Source of the DNA: CSP1-5 sp964348275
GTDB lineage: Bacteria; Methylomirabilota; Methylomirabilia; Methylomirabilales; CSP1-5
Length of the DNA stretch: 64,000 nt
Direction of reading: 5' to 3'
Assembly: GCA_964348275.1 (NCBI GenBank)
Contig: CAYGBT010000005.1
Location: 48,391 to 112,390 of the forward strand
Shown: one piece after another, positions 49,482 to 57,786 of the stretch
Layout: every line of letters begins with the position of its first letter
How positions within the stretch are numbered: position 1 is the first letter of the stretch
Position numbers and translations under genes: made by a program
The notes under the pieces: model-generated
What the model saw: only the letters and a program-made list of their open reading frames with translations
Database searches by the model: none
What the model was told of the DNA's origin: nothing

Positions 49482-49544
49482 GCGAAGGAGCCCGCAGTAC
49501 TTGGGTGGCTCCAGGGGGTGACATTGGCCGATGTCCCGGGAGGC

Positions 49545-49952
49545 TTAGGTGTCCTCCTCGAGGAAGGCGGCTCGGACGATCGTTGCGTGGTCGAATGCCA
49601 GCGGCAGATCCCGGAAATCCTTCGTGATGATCAGCCCAGCCGCATCAGAGGATGCCTGGGGCGAACCCTCCAGGGGATCTGCGAGGAAAGCTATCGAAAC
49701 GTAGTGGCCACGCGGGTCTCGTCCCGGTTCGGAAAATACTCCAACCAGCCTCCGGAGCCTCACACCGATTCCGGTTTCCTCCTTTGCCTCCCTCACGGCG
49801 CTTTGCTCGACGGTTTCCCCCGTCTCCACGATCCCCCCGGGGAGCGCCCAGGATCCCAGAAAAGGTTCTTTCCCCCGTTTGATCAAGACGATTTTCCGGT
49901 CGGGATACTCGATGATGACGTCGACGGTGAGGACCGGTCCACGCGCCTTAAT
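49545..49952 (-). CDS. Nudix hydrolase, probable ATT start
   Basis: Hydrolyses nucleoside-diphosphate-linked compounds. The Nudix box is complete: GGIVETGETVEQSAVREAKEETGI, cited as GX5E (GGIVETGE) and REAKEETG. The N-terminal strands GPVLTVDVIIEYPDRKIVLIKRG (typical ADP-ribose pyrophosphatase wording, PVLTVDVII) lie ahead of the first TTG at 49886, so the gene must start earlier. The frame is open further up but has no ATG, GTG or TTG; an ATT at 49950-49952 has AGGAGG at a 7-base spacing and gives 135 residues, the usual size. Confidence 0.8.
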   Translation of the reverse strand: MKARGPVLTVDVIIEYPDRKIVLIKRGKEPFLGSWALPGGIVETGETVEQSAVREAKEETGIGVRLRRLVGVFSEPGRDPRGHYVSIAFLADPLEGSPQASSDAAGLIITKDFRDLPLAFDHATIVRAAFLEEDT

Positions 49953-50193
49953 TGCTCTCCCTCCTCCCCAGAAGTGGCGACGGTCTGGCTGGCTTTCGTG
50001 CCCCTCGGTAAAAGGAAAACGCCTAAACCATGTCCCTTGTCAAGTCCAAACTGGTGTTGCCATGATGGAGCTCTGCGAGGGGCCCGGAGGTGGTTACCGT
50101 GCAAGTGGGGCACTCGCGGATCTGCGGGATTGTGAGGGCCGCTGCATCCTCAACCGGGCGAGGGATGTCAAGGATAAGGAGTGATTTTCGGGC

Positions 50194-50322
50194 TTACCGG
50201 AAGTCTTCCTCTCCGAAGCGTACCCTCCAGCCGGTGGAGCGAGGATCCACGACAAACTATTTGTCGTATCGGCCCACCAGTCGCTGGCCGAACTGGGTAT
50301 CCACATAGGCCCGGGTAACCAT
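50194..50322 (-). pseudogene. Short frame with natural sequence cut by an in-frame TAG
   Basis: From an ATG at 50322: MVTRAYVDTQFGQRLVGRYDK, TAG at 50257, then in the same frame FVVDPRSTGWRVRFGEEDFR and TAA. (Both parts are given because neither exceeds natural motif length separately: key residues DTQFGQRL and DPRSTGW.) Both halves have the composition of real protein, unlike the other frames, and lie in a stretch with no other gene. Possibly a small gene with a nonsense change. Weak. Confidence 0.3.
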
Positions 50323-50449
50323 CCGATGCTGTCCGATATCCAGGTTGGCTGGCTCAGCCTCATTCGGCCCGAGCCTCCTTCTCATTTGCATGTCTCCTCA
50401 GAGAAGTGCCACCTCCGGCGAGGTAGCGTTAGCGTTCTTCCGTGGGCCG

Positions 50450-50854
50450 TCAGCCGCAGTGCTGCTGCCAGCGGCCTTCCACCCAGACGTGATAGTAGGT
50501 CGTGAAGCCGTTGTCGTGCCGGGGGCGAAGCTCCCACTCCCCCGGAACCCAGATGTTCTGGCAGACCGGCGCCCGATACGGGGCCGGCCGGTAGGCGACG
50601 GGGTGTGTGTATACGACCCGGGGGGTGTGGAGGGAATTGACGACCAGGACCGTTGCCGCACCGGCCAGGAAGCCCCGCACGAAGTGCCCGGGACCGTAGT
50701 GATGGTCGTGGCGATATACATGGCGCCTGTGATGGTGACCGTGGTGCACGCGATGGCGGTAGTGCTTGTGACGCCGACCTCCCGCCTCGGCGGGCAGGAC
50801 CATGCCACCCAATACGAGATTTCCGATGAGCAAACTACACGCGATGTGTCTCAT
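50450..50854 (-). CDS. Secreted His-rich protein with YXWGXW-like repeats
   Basis: 134 residues. Signal peptide (LLIGNLVLGGMVLPAEA), then a His/Arg-rich stretch of about 30 residues (HRVHHGHHHRRHVYRHDHH), a hydrophobic Gly/Ala segment resembling a glycine-zipper (FVRGFLAGAATVLVV), and a C-terminal part with WVPGEWE and WVEGRWQ, the double W(V/x)xGxW pattern of YXWGXW-repeat proteins. Probably periplasmic or outer-membrane associated; the His stretch may bind metal. Confidence 0.75.
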   Translation of the reverse strand: MRHIACSLLIGNLVLGGMVLPAEAGGRRHKHYRHRVHHGHHHRRHVYRHDHHYGPGHFVRGFLAGAATVLVVNSLHTPRVVYTHPVAYRPAPYRAPVCQNIWVPGEWELRPRHDNGFTTYYHVWVEGRWQQHCG

Positions 50855-51043
50855 GGTGCCTCTCCTCCTTCGCTTACGCGGGGCACGAGCGTGGCTCTGC
50901 CCCAGCCAGGGGTCATCCGTCGGTATTCCGGTGGGCCGGCATACGCCCGCCCTCTCACCTGCTTAGACGACGGGACCCCCACATTTGTTAAATGGTGGAC
51001 GGCTGACAGGGGGGGAGTGATACCGGTGAAGAAGAGGGGATGT

Positions 51044-51952
51044 TTAGCCCCAAAGTTTTTCGGGATAGATCCCCCGGGCGATGAGAGCTTCGATCCTTTT
51101 GATCACGTCCGGTATATCTTCACGGTAGGTCACACCAAACCCGCGGTCCCGGCTCGGTAGGACTTTCACCGTGGCCAGACGGTTCGCGACCAGCGTGCCC
51201 ACGACATTGGGAATGAGAAACTCAGATGTGTCGTCACGGCCTTGCGCATCCAAAAAACTGACGAATTCACGCCTCAGGTGGCTGAAGATCGAAGGAGTGA
51301 AGCCCCACATGTTCCGGGAGACAATCTCATTTCCGGAAAGGGGATGCGCCCGGCCAGCCTCGTCGGTGTATTGGGCTCGATCGCCTGCTCGTGTGATCCT
51401 CGCCAGCTCAACCAGCCGCTGAAGGAACCCCTCTGCGTCGCAGCGGCAGACCGCTCGCGAGACGCCTCCGAAGTCAGAGAGCGTATCCTGCAGCGCATAC
51501 CCCAACATCGCATAGTCAGCGGCATGAGGATCCTGCACTCCCTTCAAATGATCGGCTAGTAATTCAAAGGAATGAGCCCCGTAGAAATTGTCGGCGTTGA
51601 TCGCCGCAAAAGGCTCGGTGATCACCTCCTCGGCCACGAGGATCGCCTGGGCGGTTCCCCAGGGCTTTTTGCGGTTCGTTGGAACGTGATAGGGGCCTGG
51701 AATGCGATTCAACTCCTGATACACATATGCGACCGCGATTCTGTTTCCGATCCGTCCGGTAATGGCGGTCTTAAACACGGCTTCGATCCCGCGGCGGATC
51801 ACGATGACCACCCGTCCAAAACCCGCCCGGATGGCATCATAAATGGAATACTCGAGGAGCGTCTCGCTGCCAGGTCCAACCGCAGCGACCTGTTTGAGGC
51901 TGCCATAACGGCTCCCCATACCTGCGGCCATCACGAGTAATGTTGGATTCAT
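51044..51952 (-). CDS. Nucleotidyltransferase (NDP-sugar pyrophosphorylase-like)
   Basis: 302 residues from the ATG at 51952 (upstream in-frame starts add a non-family leader). GT-A nucleotide-binding start LLVMAAGMGSRYGSLKQ (GxGxR type), PWGTAQAIL (sugar-phosphate binding) and AAINADNFYG (metal-binding Asp). Late NMWGFTPSIF and RDRGFGVTYREDIPDV. Belongs to the sugar-phosphate nucleotidyltransferase superfamily; the sugar is not readable. No sugar-pathway neighbours here. Confidence 0.86.
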   Translation of the reverse strand: MNPTLLVMAAGMGSRYGSLKQVAAVGPGSETLLEYSIYDAIRAGFGRVVIVIRRGIEAVFKTAITGRIGNRIAVAYVYQELNRIPGPYHVPTNRKKPWGTAQAILVAEEVITEPFAAINADNFYGAHSFELLADHLKGVQDPHAADYAMLGYALQDTLSDFGGVSRAVCRCDAEGFLQRLVELARITRAGDRAQYTDEAGRAHPLSGNEIVSRNMWGFTPSIFSHLRREFVSFLDAQGRDDTSEFLIPNVVGTLVANRLATVKVLPSRDRGFGVTYREDIPDVIKRIEALIARGIYPEKLWG

Positions 51953-52231
51953 CGCTGGCTGTCCTGCTGTCCCCGCTGCGTCTCCGACTGGCGCCGCACG
52001 GCCCGGATCTCTTCCAGCATCTCCTAATTCTACACCAGCCCGTCCCCGCACGGGTAGAAACGTCACGGGGTATCTTGGGGGTCAAGCAATCTTTATTCGG
52101 AGGTGGCAGACGCGGCGTTCATCCACGGGGATCCGAAGGAGCTGCTGGCGGGGAGTGTCCCGACTGATGGCACGAGAAGGAACCCGCCGGTGAATCTCCT
52201 GGCCGGACGAGCCATCATTAGCGTTGAGGCG

Positions 52232-52669
52232 TTATGGTGCAAGCAAACCCTGAGAGTTGATATGATGCCCAATGAGCTTTGGTGACCTGCTGCCCATGAA
52301 GACGAGCCGCTCTGTGGCGTCGTATTTGGAATACTGCACTTCATAAACCAAGGTGGTTATGGTGCCGATGTATTTGGTATTTACCCCATGGTGGACATTC
52401 CAATTCAAGAGTTCGTGGCTCTCATAGGCACCCAACTTCGCGTGGACGTATTGCAGAATTTGACGCCACTTGTTCTTGCTAGTCTTTTCATAGAAGCGAT
52501 CCGAATAGAGACCCAATACCGCATCAACGTTCCCGGTGGCGACGGTTTCATAATACATATTTGCCGACGCCTCTGCCGCGGCTTTACTTTCTTGAATGCT
52601 GCACGCTGCAAGGAATGGAACCATGGCGGAAACGAGGAAGGTCGTAGCTATTTTTCTCAAGGATAACAT
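52232..52669 (-). CDS. Small lipoprotein (DUF4019-like)
   Basis: 145 residues. Lipoprotein signal ending in lipobox LAAC (Cys23). The mature part has ASANMYYETVATGNVDAVLGLYSD, the helix-turn of NTF2-like/DUF4019 periplasmic proteins, and TLVYEVQYSKYDATERLVF. Probably a soluble domain tethered to a membrane; function unknown. Confidence 0.78.
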   Translation of the reverse strand: MLSLRKIATTFLVSAMVPFLAACSIQESKAAAEASANMYYETVATGNVDAVLGLYSDRFYEKTSKNKWRQILQYVHAKLGAYESHELLNWNVHHGVNTKYIGTITTLVYEVQYSKYDATERLVFMGSRSPKLIGHHINSQGLLAP

Positions 52670-52884
52670 AATTCACGCTCCTCCAAACTCATGACCGTAG
52701 CATGGATGTACGGTTGCAATTTCTGGGCCTAGTCGGAGGGGGCACGAAAGTAAGAGTGGCCGGACGCGATTTGGCTGCTAAGGCCCTAATGGTGCTTCAG
52801 GAGTTCGGGGGGCGGGCGAAATCCGCCGGGGTCAGAAGGATCCGCTGCCGGTGGTTGGCCAGCCGGAGGTTCATCGGAAGGAGG

Positions 52885-53280
52885 TCACTCTCTGAGAGCT
52901 TTCTTCACCTTCAGGGGATCCCCTGGTGAAATATCCCAGCTGACCACCCGGCCCGAGGCGAAGTGAACGTTCGAAAATCCGTAGTACCAGGTGGAACTGT
53001 TGGCAGCTATAATGATCCGGGTCGGGGTGCCTTGGATGGCCAACACGTCGTCCTTGGTCGAGCCGAGTGTGAAGCGCCCGGAATTGTGCTGCTGGATGAT
53101 GCCGGAAGGGTCAAGCAGGGGATGAGGCATCTCTCGCGGGATGCTTTCGTGTCCCCCAAATGCCCAAATCATCGTGAAGGCAAGGACGACTGGCATCCAA
53201 GCAGCGGGTCCAAACGGTTTGTTAGAGGCCGAAGGACTGCGAACGTTCAGCCCTGCCTGCCGAGTCTGCCACATCGCCAC
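52885..53280 (-). CDS. BamE/SmpA-like domain protein
   Basis: 131 residues. A hydrophobic stretch at about 28-42 (WMPVVLAFTMIWAFGG) could be a signal anchor. The C-terminal half has RFTLGSTKDDVLAIQGTPTRI and WYYGFSNVHFASGRVVSW, the SmpA/OmlA (BamE) fold pattern 'LGxTxxDVxxxxGxPxxI ... W.YG...V.F..GRV..W'. BamE-like domains also occur in many unrelated secreted proteins, so no Bam role is claimed. GTG start at 53280 is unsure. Confidence 0.7.
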   Translation of the reverse strand: MAMWQTRQAGLNVRSPSASNKPFGPAAWMPVVLAFTMIWAFGGHESIPREMPHPLLDPSGIIQQHNSGRFTLGSTKDDVLAIQGTPTRIIIAANSSTWYYGFSNVHFASGRVVSWDISPGDPLKVKKALRE

Positions 53281-53402
53281 GGGGTAACCTACCCTACACC
53301 CCGAGCAGCGTTTACTCCACTTGGGATTGACGACACCACAGCCGCACTCTCAGTGACCCTTGGGCGCACTCTCTCGTCCAGCCGGAGAGGTCCCTAAGCC
53401 TT

Positions 53403-53639
53403 CTAGTGTCCCACCTCTGCCGGCGTCGGACAAATCGGTCCCCGTATAATGCTCTTGAAATTTGCCAGACCATCGGCGTCCGCAGTTCCAACAGCGCCGG
53501 GCTCCAGCTCAAGAATCTCAAAGTATCGATCCATGTCTCGCATGTTCTTGACAAGCATGCACACTCGTTCGCACCGAGGGTGTTCGAGAATTGCTGCAAG
53601 GCCGCGGAGCGCAATTTCAACGCCAACCAGCTTCACCAA
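53403..53639 (-). CDS. Hypothetical protein (78 residues)
   Basis: A minus frame from a GTG at 53639 with natural alpha/beta composition (GVEIALRGLAAILEHPRCE and ILELEPGAVGTADADG) and a Pro-rich end. No good ribosome site and a stop just upstream in frame, so it may be a small gene or the tail of a lost one. No family recognised. Confidence 0.35.
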   Translation of the reverse strand: MVKLVGVEIALRGLAAILEHPRCERVCMLVKNMRDMDRYFEILELEPGAVGTADADGLANFKSIIRGPICPTPAEVGH

Positions 53640-53666
53640 GGGGTTTCAACTGAGGCATTTGATCCT

Positions 53667-53823
53667 TGACACTGGAGGGGACTGCTTGTAGAGTCACCGG
53701 ACACGGGTACCAGTCCGGGCCGAAGGTTTCTCGAAACTTTTGATTGCTTTCACAGCCCTCAAAGGCTTCGCGACCCCTTGAGGGTTCTTTTTTTCAAGGA
53801 TCTCTCGACGAGGAGGAACGACG
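53667..53823 (+). promoter_or_regulatory. Promoter and terminator-containing leader of the RRM gene
   Basis: TTGACA at 53667-53672, 17-base spacer, TAGAGT at 53690-53695; then about 125 bases of leader containing CCCTCAAAGG ... CCTTGAGGG followed by TTCTTTTTTT (about 53756-53797), a Rho-independent terminator hairpin, 26 bases ahead of the GTG start. RNA-binding-protein genes of this type are often controlled through their leaders in cold or stress; here the hairpin argues for attenuation. Confidence 0.65.
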
Positions 53824-54123
53824 GTGTCGAGCAAGCTGTACGGTGGGAACCTCCCCTTCGAAGTCAGCGCGGAGGAGGTTCTGTCGTTGTTCGAGCAGGC
53901 GGGGACCGTGGAATCGGTGAAGATCATCACCGACCAGTATTCCGGCCGCTCCAGGGGATTTGGCTTTGTGGAGATGGTCGGGGAAACGGCCAAGGCGATC
54001 CAAGTATTGAACGGGCAACCCCTGAAGGGACGAAACCTGGTCGTCGGTGAGGCCAGGCAGGAGTCTCGGCGCGGGGGCAGGGGACGAGACCCCTGGCGGA
54101 GAACGGGAGGAGCACCGCCCTAA
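53824..54123 (+). CDS. RRM-domain RNA-binding protein (Rbp-like)
   Basis: 99 residues: one RNA recognition motif (RNP2 LYGGNLPFEV, with Gly where Val is usual; RNP1 RSRGFGFVEM with the aromatic residues that stack on RNA bases), then a Gly/Arg-rich tail (RRGGRGRDPWRR). The layout is that of cyanobacterial and proteobacterial Rbp proteins, often cold-inducible. GTG start with GAGGAGGA ahead. Confidence 0.92.
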   Translation: MSSKLYGGNLPFEVSAEEVLSLFEQAGTVESVKIITDQYSGRSRGFGFVEMVGETAKAIQVLNGQPLKGRNLVVGEARQESRRGGRGRDPWRRTGGAPP

Positions 54124-54221
54124 AGAAGTCCGGAGCAGGGAGGGCGGGTGCCGTCGACCCCATCCTCCGACTGGATTCGGGAGCGGTGATTTGCTCTGCA
54201 GAGGAAGGGAGGACAAGTCTA

Positions 54222-54764
54222 GTGAAACTTGACGGGATCAAGTGCTGGGTGGTTTTTGGGGCAATCCTTTGTGCCCTGGTTCCACCGATGTCCGTGCAGG
54301 CCGAATTACAGAAAGGAAAAAAGGATATGACGGTTTCGTCTGGCACGCAAGTCTCCATTGAATATACCCTCAAGCTAAAAGACAACGCTGTGATTGACAC
54401 CAATGTCAATGCTGAGCCCTTGACCTATGTTCATGGATCTCAACAAATTGTTCCGGGACTAGAGAGAGCGTTGGAGGGGATGAAGATTGGTGAGAGTAAG
54501 GAGGTCACGGTGACGCCGGAGGACGGCTACGGCGCGGTCAACGGGGAGGCTTTTGCTGAAGTGAGGAAGGAACAGGTCCCGCCAGATGCCCTGAAAGTCG
54601 ATGCGCAGCTCCAGGGTCGGGATGTCAACGGCCGAACTTTTTTTGCCCGGGTGGTAGAGATCAAGGACGTAACCGTTGTGCTCGACTTCAACCATCCTCT
54701 AGCTGGCAAGACGCTCTTCTTCGAGGTCAAGGTCCTGGACATCCAAAAGGCACCAAGCAAGTAA
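54222..54764 (+). CDS. FKBP-type peptidyl-prolyl isomerase, SlyD-like, exported
   Basis: Speeds cis-trans isomerisation at proline and helps folding, here outside the cytosol. 180 residues from the GTG at 54222 (GGGAGG ahead). Signal peptide (CWVVFGAILCALVPPMSVQA). FKBP core VSIEYTLKLKDNAVIDTN, PLTYVHGSQQIVPGLERALEGM, with the insert-in-flap domain VTPEDGYGAVNGEAF to DVNGRTFFARV as in SlyD, and DFNHPLAGKTLFFEVKV. The His-rich SlyD tail is absent. Confidence 0.92.
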   Translation: MKLDGIKCWVVFGAILCALVPPMSVQAELQKGKKDMTVSSGTQVSIEYTLKLKDNAVIDTNVNAEPLTYVHGSQQIVPGLERALEGMKIGESKEVTVTPEDGYGAVNGEAFAEVRKEQVPPDALKVDAQLQGRDVNGRTFFARVVEIKDVTVVLDFNHPLAGKTLFFEVKVLDIQKAPSK

Positions 54765-54885
54765 TGCCATAGACGACCAAGCTGCTCGACGCTCTCGATC
54801 AAGCTTCGCGTCGGTAGAACCCCCGCTATGTGGTACGGTCCATCTTGTCCGCCATGGAACAGCGGCAAGGCCTGGGCAAAGGCGT

Positions 54886-55164
54886 CTATTTCAGACACTG
54901 TCCCTTCGAGAGCCCGCCGTCCCCCACTTTGACCTCCTCTAGGCGCTCCTCGTTAGAGAAGATACGTTTTCACACCAGTACGCTGCGCAAGACGTCCGGC
55001 TCAAAGACGCAAGCGAGCTTAAATTCCCTGGACTTGGCCACTTGCCTGCGAACGGCCCTCTCGACCTCATTTTGAGCCCCCCGTGCTAGGGACCGCTCAG
55101 TGGACTCCGTATCGGGGGATCTCAGCCGGCGGCCTGGAGGTCCCCCTGTACGACAGAATGGCAC
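54886..55164 (-). pseudogene. Gene remnant cut by an in-frame TGA
   Basis: A minus frame reads NEVERAVRRQVAKSREF, then FEPDVLRSVLV to a TGA at 54970-54972, then in the same frame KRIFSNEERLEEVKVGDGG to a TAG at 54886. The charged-helix composition on both sides of the stop is natural and no start codon restarts the second part. The N-terminus is unclear. The family is not recognised. A decayed gene is the simplest reading. Confidence 0.4.
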
Positions 55165-55359
55165 CTCATGTGGTATTTTTTGACAGTGCGGTGGGCTTTT
55201 TCGTCACCTCCGGCCTTGCCCGTCCTTTCCAGAATCTCCTCTAACCTAAGAATCAGCTACTTAGACTCAATAGACCGCTTGGCACAAACCCTGCTCTCTC
55301 TTGAGCTCAGGAACGCTACCCGACTCGTTGAGACAAAGAGCAGAGACAAGACGCCAGTA

Positions 55360-56136
55360 ATGAAACCACGTATTAGTCAACGAACCTTCCTCCTGATCAT
55401 GACTTTCCTGCTGATCCAGTGGCTGGGCTTGCCGGCGGTGGCCAGGACGGAGGACACGGTCGCGAGGAAGTCCAGGGACCACACCCAGACTTGGACGACA
55501 ATTCAGGGGGTAGCCGCCCAGAAGAACACACCGGTATTCAACGCACCTCGGTTTGATGTCTTGAGCGCTGGCCTTTCGTCATCCAACCCGGGAAAAAGTA
55601 GCCTATTCGATCTCACGTATCATTTTCCTTTCGGAAGCAGGATCACACTCGGGTATAAGAGTCTAAACCGAGCAGACCTGATGTCTCCGGCCGATTTTCC
55701 AGCGAAGGAGAGGGCCGTCATGGTCGGTCTGGGGCATTTCCTCAAGAATGAAAACCCTCGTGCCCCCTCTGACCGTGGCCAATTTGATGACAAGCTGCTC
55801 GATGTCACCTTTTTCTGGCGTCCAAGTGACTGGCGGCATTCTGGCGGGAGTTCCTTGGGAAGTCAGCAGAGTTTTATCGATGCGAAGCGGCCGATGAAAT
55901 TTGGATTCAATGCATCCTGCAGCCTGCCCCATGGTCTCTTTTTGGATAGCACGCTTGAAAAGATCGGTTCTAGTCCAGACCGGTGGATTGGAGTGTTAAA
56001 GTATACCTTGCCCAATGCGCACCTCATCTCGTTCATCGGCAGATACTTGAACGATGAGGGATCTGACCTCGACAACACGTCGTCGGTAATGTTCATGTAC
56101 ACCATTCCGTTTGGAAGTCCGGTGGGTCCCAAGTAA
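55360..56136 (+). CDS. Exported beta-rich protein (outer-membrane barrel-like)
   Basis: 258 residues from the ATG at 55360; a long upstream extension is open but is not protein-like. Signal peptide (FLLIMTFLLIQWLGLPAVA). The mature part alternates polar and aromatic residues as in barrel strands (SLFDLTYHFPFGSRITLGY, SSVMFMYTIPFG near the end) with several SSxP turns. No family recognised. A terminator follows 200 bases later. Confidence 0.6.
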   Translation: MKPRISQRTFLLIMTFLLIQWLGLPAVARTEDTVARKSRDHTQTWTTIQGVAAQKNTPVFNAPRFDVLSAGLSSSNPGKSSLFDLTYHFPFGSRITLGYKSLNRADLMSPADFPAKERAVMVGLGHFLKNENPRAPSDRGQFDDKLLDVTFFWRPSDWRHSGGSSLGSQQSFIDAKRPMKFGFNASCSLPHGLFLDSTLEKIGSSPDRWIGVLKYTLPNAHLISFIGRYLNDEGSDLDNTSSVMFMYTIPFGSPVGPK

Positions 56137-56331
56137 AGTATTGCGGTCCTGCATCCCGGCGCCGCACCGCCTTAACCTTCTCCACGATCGAGAAAAACTA
56201 AAGCATAAAAGTTGTCGCTGAGCACACCATAATCGATGTGGGCACTTTGTTGATTTCGTTCTATGCCCTATGGATGAATAGGGACATTTCTCCTATTGAG
56301 ACAAGGCCTTGTAAGCCTCGAAGTAGCCTAG

Positions 56332-56373
56332 AACCCCTCGGTAAATCCCATATTTATCGAGGGGTTTCTTTTT
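56332..56373 (+). terminator. Strong Rho-independent terminator
   Basis: CCCCTCGGTAAAT ... ATTTATCGAGGGG, a 13-bp near-perfect stem followed by TTTCTTTTT on the plus strand. It closes the barrel-like gene; on the minus strand it also follows a leader-ORF copy (56509-56523) but with a weaker T-tract. Confidence 0.85.
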
Positions 56374-56420
56374 GTCTCAACGGCTAGAGTGGCGTGGTTT
56401 TTGGTGGCCATAGGGCGGTC

Positions 56421-56441
56421 GCGGGCACGTTCCGGGCACGT
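56421..56441 (+). repeat. 21-bp direct repeat, left copy
   Basis: GCGGGCACGTTCCGGGCACG then T. The right copy at 62315-62335 differs at one base in 21. The two lie about 5.9 kb apart in the same direction and bracket the region holding the sigma-like gene, the RepA-like gene and the iterons. Confidence 0.6.
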
Positions 56442-56508
56442 TCGGGAGCACGGCTGGTGGTCGGCTGGAGTACCAACGATTATGCAGAAGGTGGGATAAG
56501 ACCTATCC

Positions 56509-56523
56509 CTACCCCGGTTCCAT
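56509..56523 (-). promoter_or_regulatory. Leader ORF copy without clear promoter
   Basis: ATG GAA CCG GGG TAG on the minus strand, identical over 15 bases to the copies at 57576 and 63720. Beyond the stop GGGATA ... TATCCC forms a perfect 6-bp hairpin. There is no TTGACA/GATACT at the usual distance, no ribosome site and no obvious gene downstream. Over about 55 bases it aligns with the 57.6 kb copy, so it may be a duplicated remnant. Confidence 0.5.
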
Positions 56524-56551
56524 AGATCCGGCTTTGGGACCCATAAGCCGC

Positions 56552-57436
56552 TCACCTCCATCCAGGCTCGCTTTCCGGAGCCCCCGTGGACTGCTCAACT
56601 TCCGTCTCTGGCTGCTGACGTTGAAACTGAAACAGTACGTCGCCAATCTCCGTAGCGAGGCTCTGGGAGGCACGGTCCACTTCTTCGCGAAATGGTTGGG
56701 CGTCGTTGGCCGCCCACTCCACGAATTTGCGCGTACGGCTCTGGTACACCCATGTGCCAGCGTATAGCTCCGTTCCATCATTCGCCTTGACGAGCCTGGC
56801 CCGCGTACTCATGACCAACGGAAGCGGTGGATTGATGCCCTCGCCGAGTAATCCAAGCCTCTCTACACTGATCTCGAGGATCGTATTAACCCCTTCGATT
56901 GTCAGGGAAGAATAGTCAACGCCTTCACCAGGGACCGTCGGGCCCCAGTCGTCGAGAAGGATAAAAGAGTATCTCGTTTGCTCCCGGGCCATCTGGAGAA
57001 CGCAATCTTGCATGCTCTCCTGGATCTTCAGGTCCGCCACAATCTTCTTGAGGGTACCCTCTGCTTCCCCCACGGTAGCAGCAGATTCCGCTGCTATTGC
57101 GCCATAAACGGCTCCGCCCATCCCAAAGACAGGGGCGAGCAGGACCCCGAAAGCGGCTCCAAATCCAGCCGCCGCGGTTCCCCCTAGTATCAAACCGAAA
57201 AAGAGTGCCGCTATTCCTTTCGCAGAGCCAGATCCCTTACCACTCGTAGGGCCCTCAAGCTGCGCCTCAGGGGAGAAGCGGGCCGACACGACACCAGTCG
57301 TCCCAAGGTTGGCCCTGGCCTCCTCAGAGAGGGGTTCGGGTGGCACTGTGATGCGACCAGCAGCGCAGCCCCACTGCCCGATAAGTACCGTCAATGCGAG
57401 CAAAGCAATATGGGGGCGTCGTATTGGGACGATCAT
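56552..57436 (-). CDS. Lipoprotein with glycine-zipper segment
   Basis: 294 residues. Lipoprotein signal with WGCAAG (Cys24). A Gly/Ser linker, then a glycine-zipper-like hydrophobic stretch of about 45 residues (LFFGLILGGTAAAGFGAAFG), then an alpha/beta domain with SFILLDDWGPTVPGEG and LYAGTWVYQSRTRKFVEWAAND, and an acidic/Gln tail. This layout resembles outer-membrane stress lipoproteins but I do not recognise a family. A leader-ORF copy lies 140 bases upstream. Confidence 0.72.
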   Translation of the reverse strand: MIVPIRRPHIALLALTVLIGQWGCAAGRITVPPEPLSEEARANLGTTGVVSARFSPEAQLEGPTSGKGSGSAKGIAALFFGLILGGTAAAGFGAAFGVLLAPVFGMGGAVYGAIAAESAATVGEAEGTLKKIVADLKIQESMQDCVLQMAREQTRYSFILLDDWGPTVPGEGVDYSSLTIEGVNTILEISVERLGLLGEGINPPLPLVMSTRARLVKANDGTELYAGTWVYQSRTRKFVEWAANDAQPFREEVDRASQSLATEIGDVLFQFQRQQPETEVEQSTGAPESEPGWR

Positions 57437-57575
57437 GGAGGTCGCACCTCCGATTTCATCCTTAGTACTTAGAGCCCACTAGAGCAAAACGCCATCCAGG
57501 CTATGCTCTGCCAGGGAGGACGACTGAGTGTTTGGTACGCCGTCGCTTGTGCCGAAGGTGGGGTAAGGGCTATGC

Positions 57576-57590
57576 CTACCCCGGTTCCAT
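57576..57590 (-). promoter_or_regulatory. Leader ORF copy upstream of the 56.6-57.4 kb lipoprotein gene
   Basis: ATG GAA CCG GGG TAG on the minus strand, followed by GGGGTA ... TACCCC (6-bp stem including the ORF end). GGCGTTTTGCTC further on (near 57490) matches the terminator tail of the 63.8 kb copy (GGCGTTTTGCTTTT). No TTGACA/GATACT promoter is at the standard distance. Confidence 0.5.
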
Positions 57591-57786
57591 ATCTGCGCGC
57601 TTGACCCTGACGGAAGATGAAGGGAGGAGCGATCACCAGGTTTACTAGTTCGGGATGGCACGTGGAGCAACTAAACGTCTCGACAGACAGTTTTTCCCAA
57701 GTGAGAAGCTCCCACTTCTGGGCCACTCCACCGCATGTGTACCGTTGGCGTTACCTTCGATGCTGTACCACATGGTGCCTACCTCC

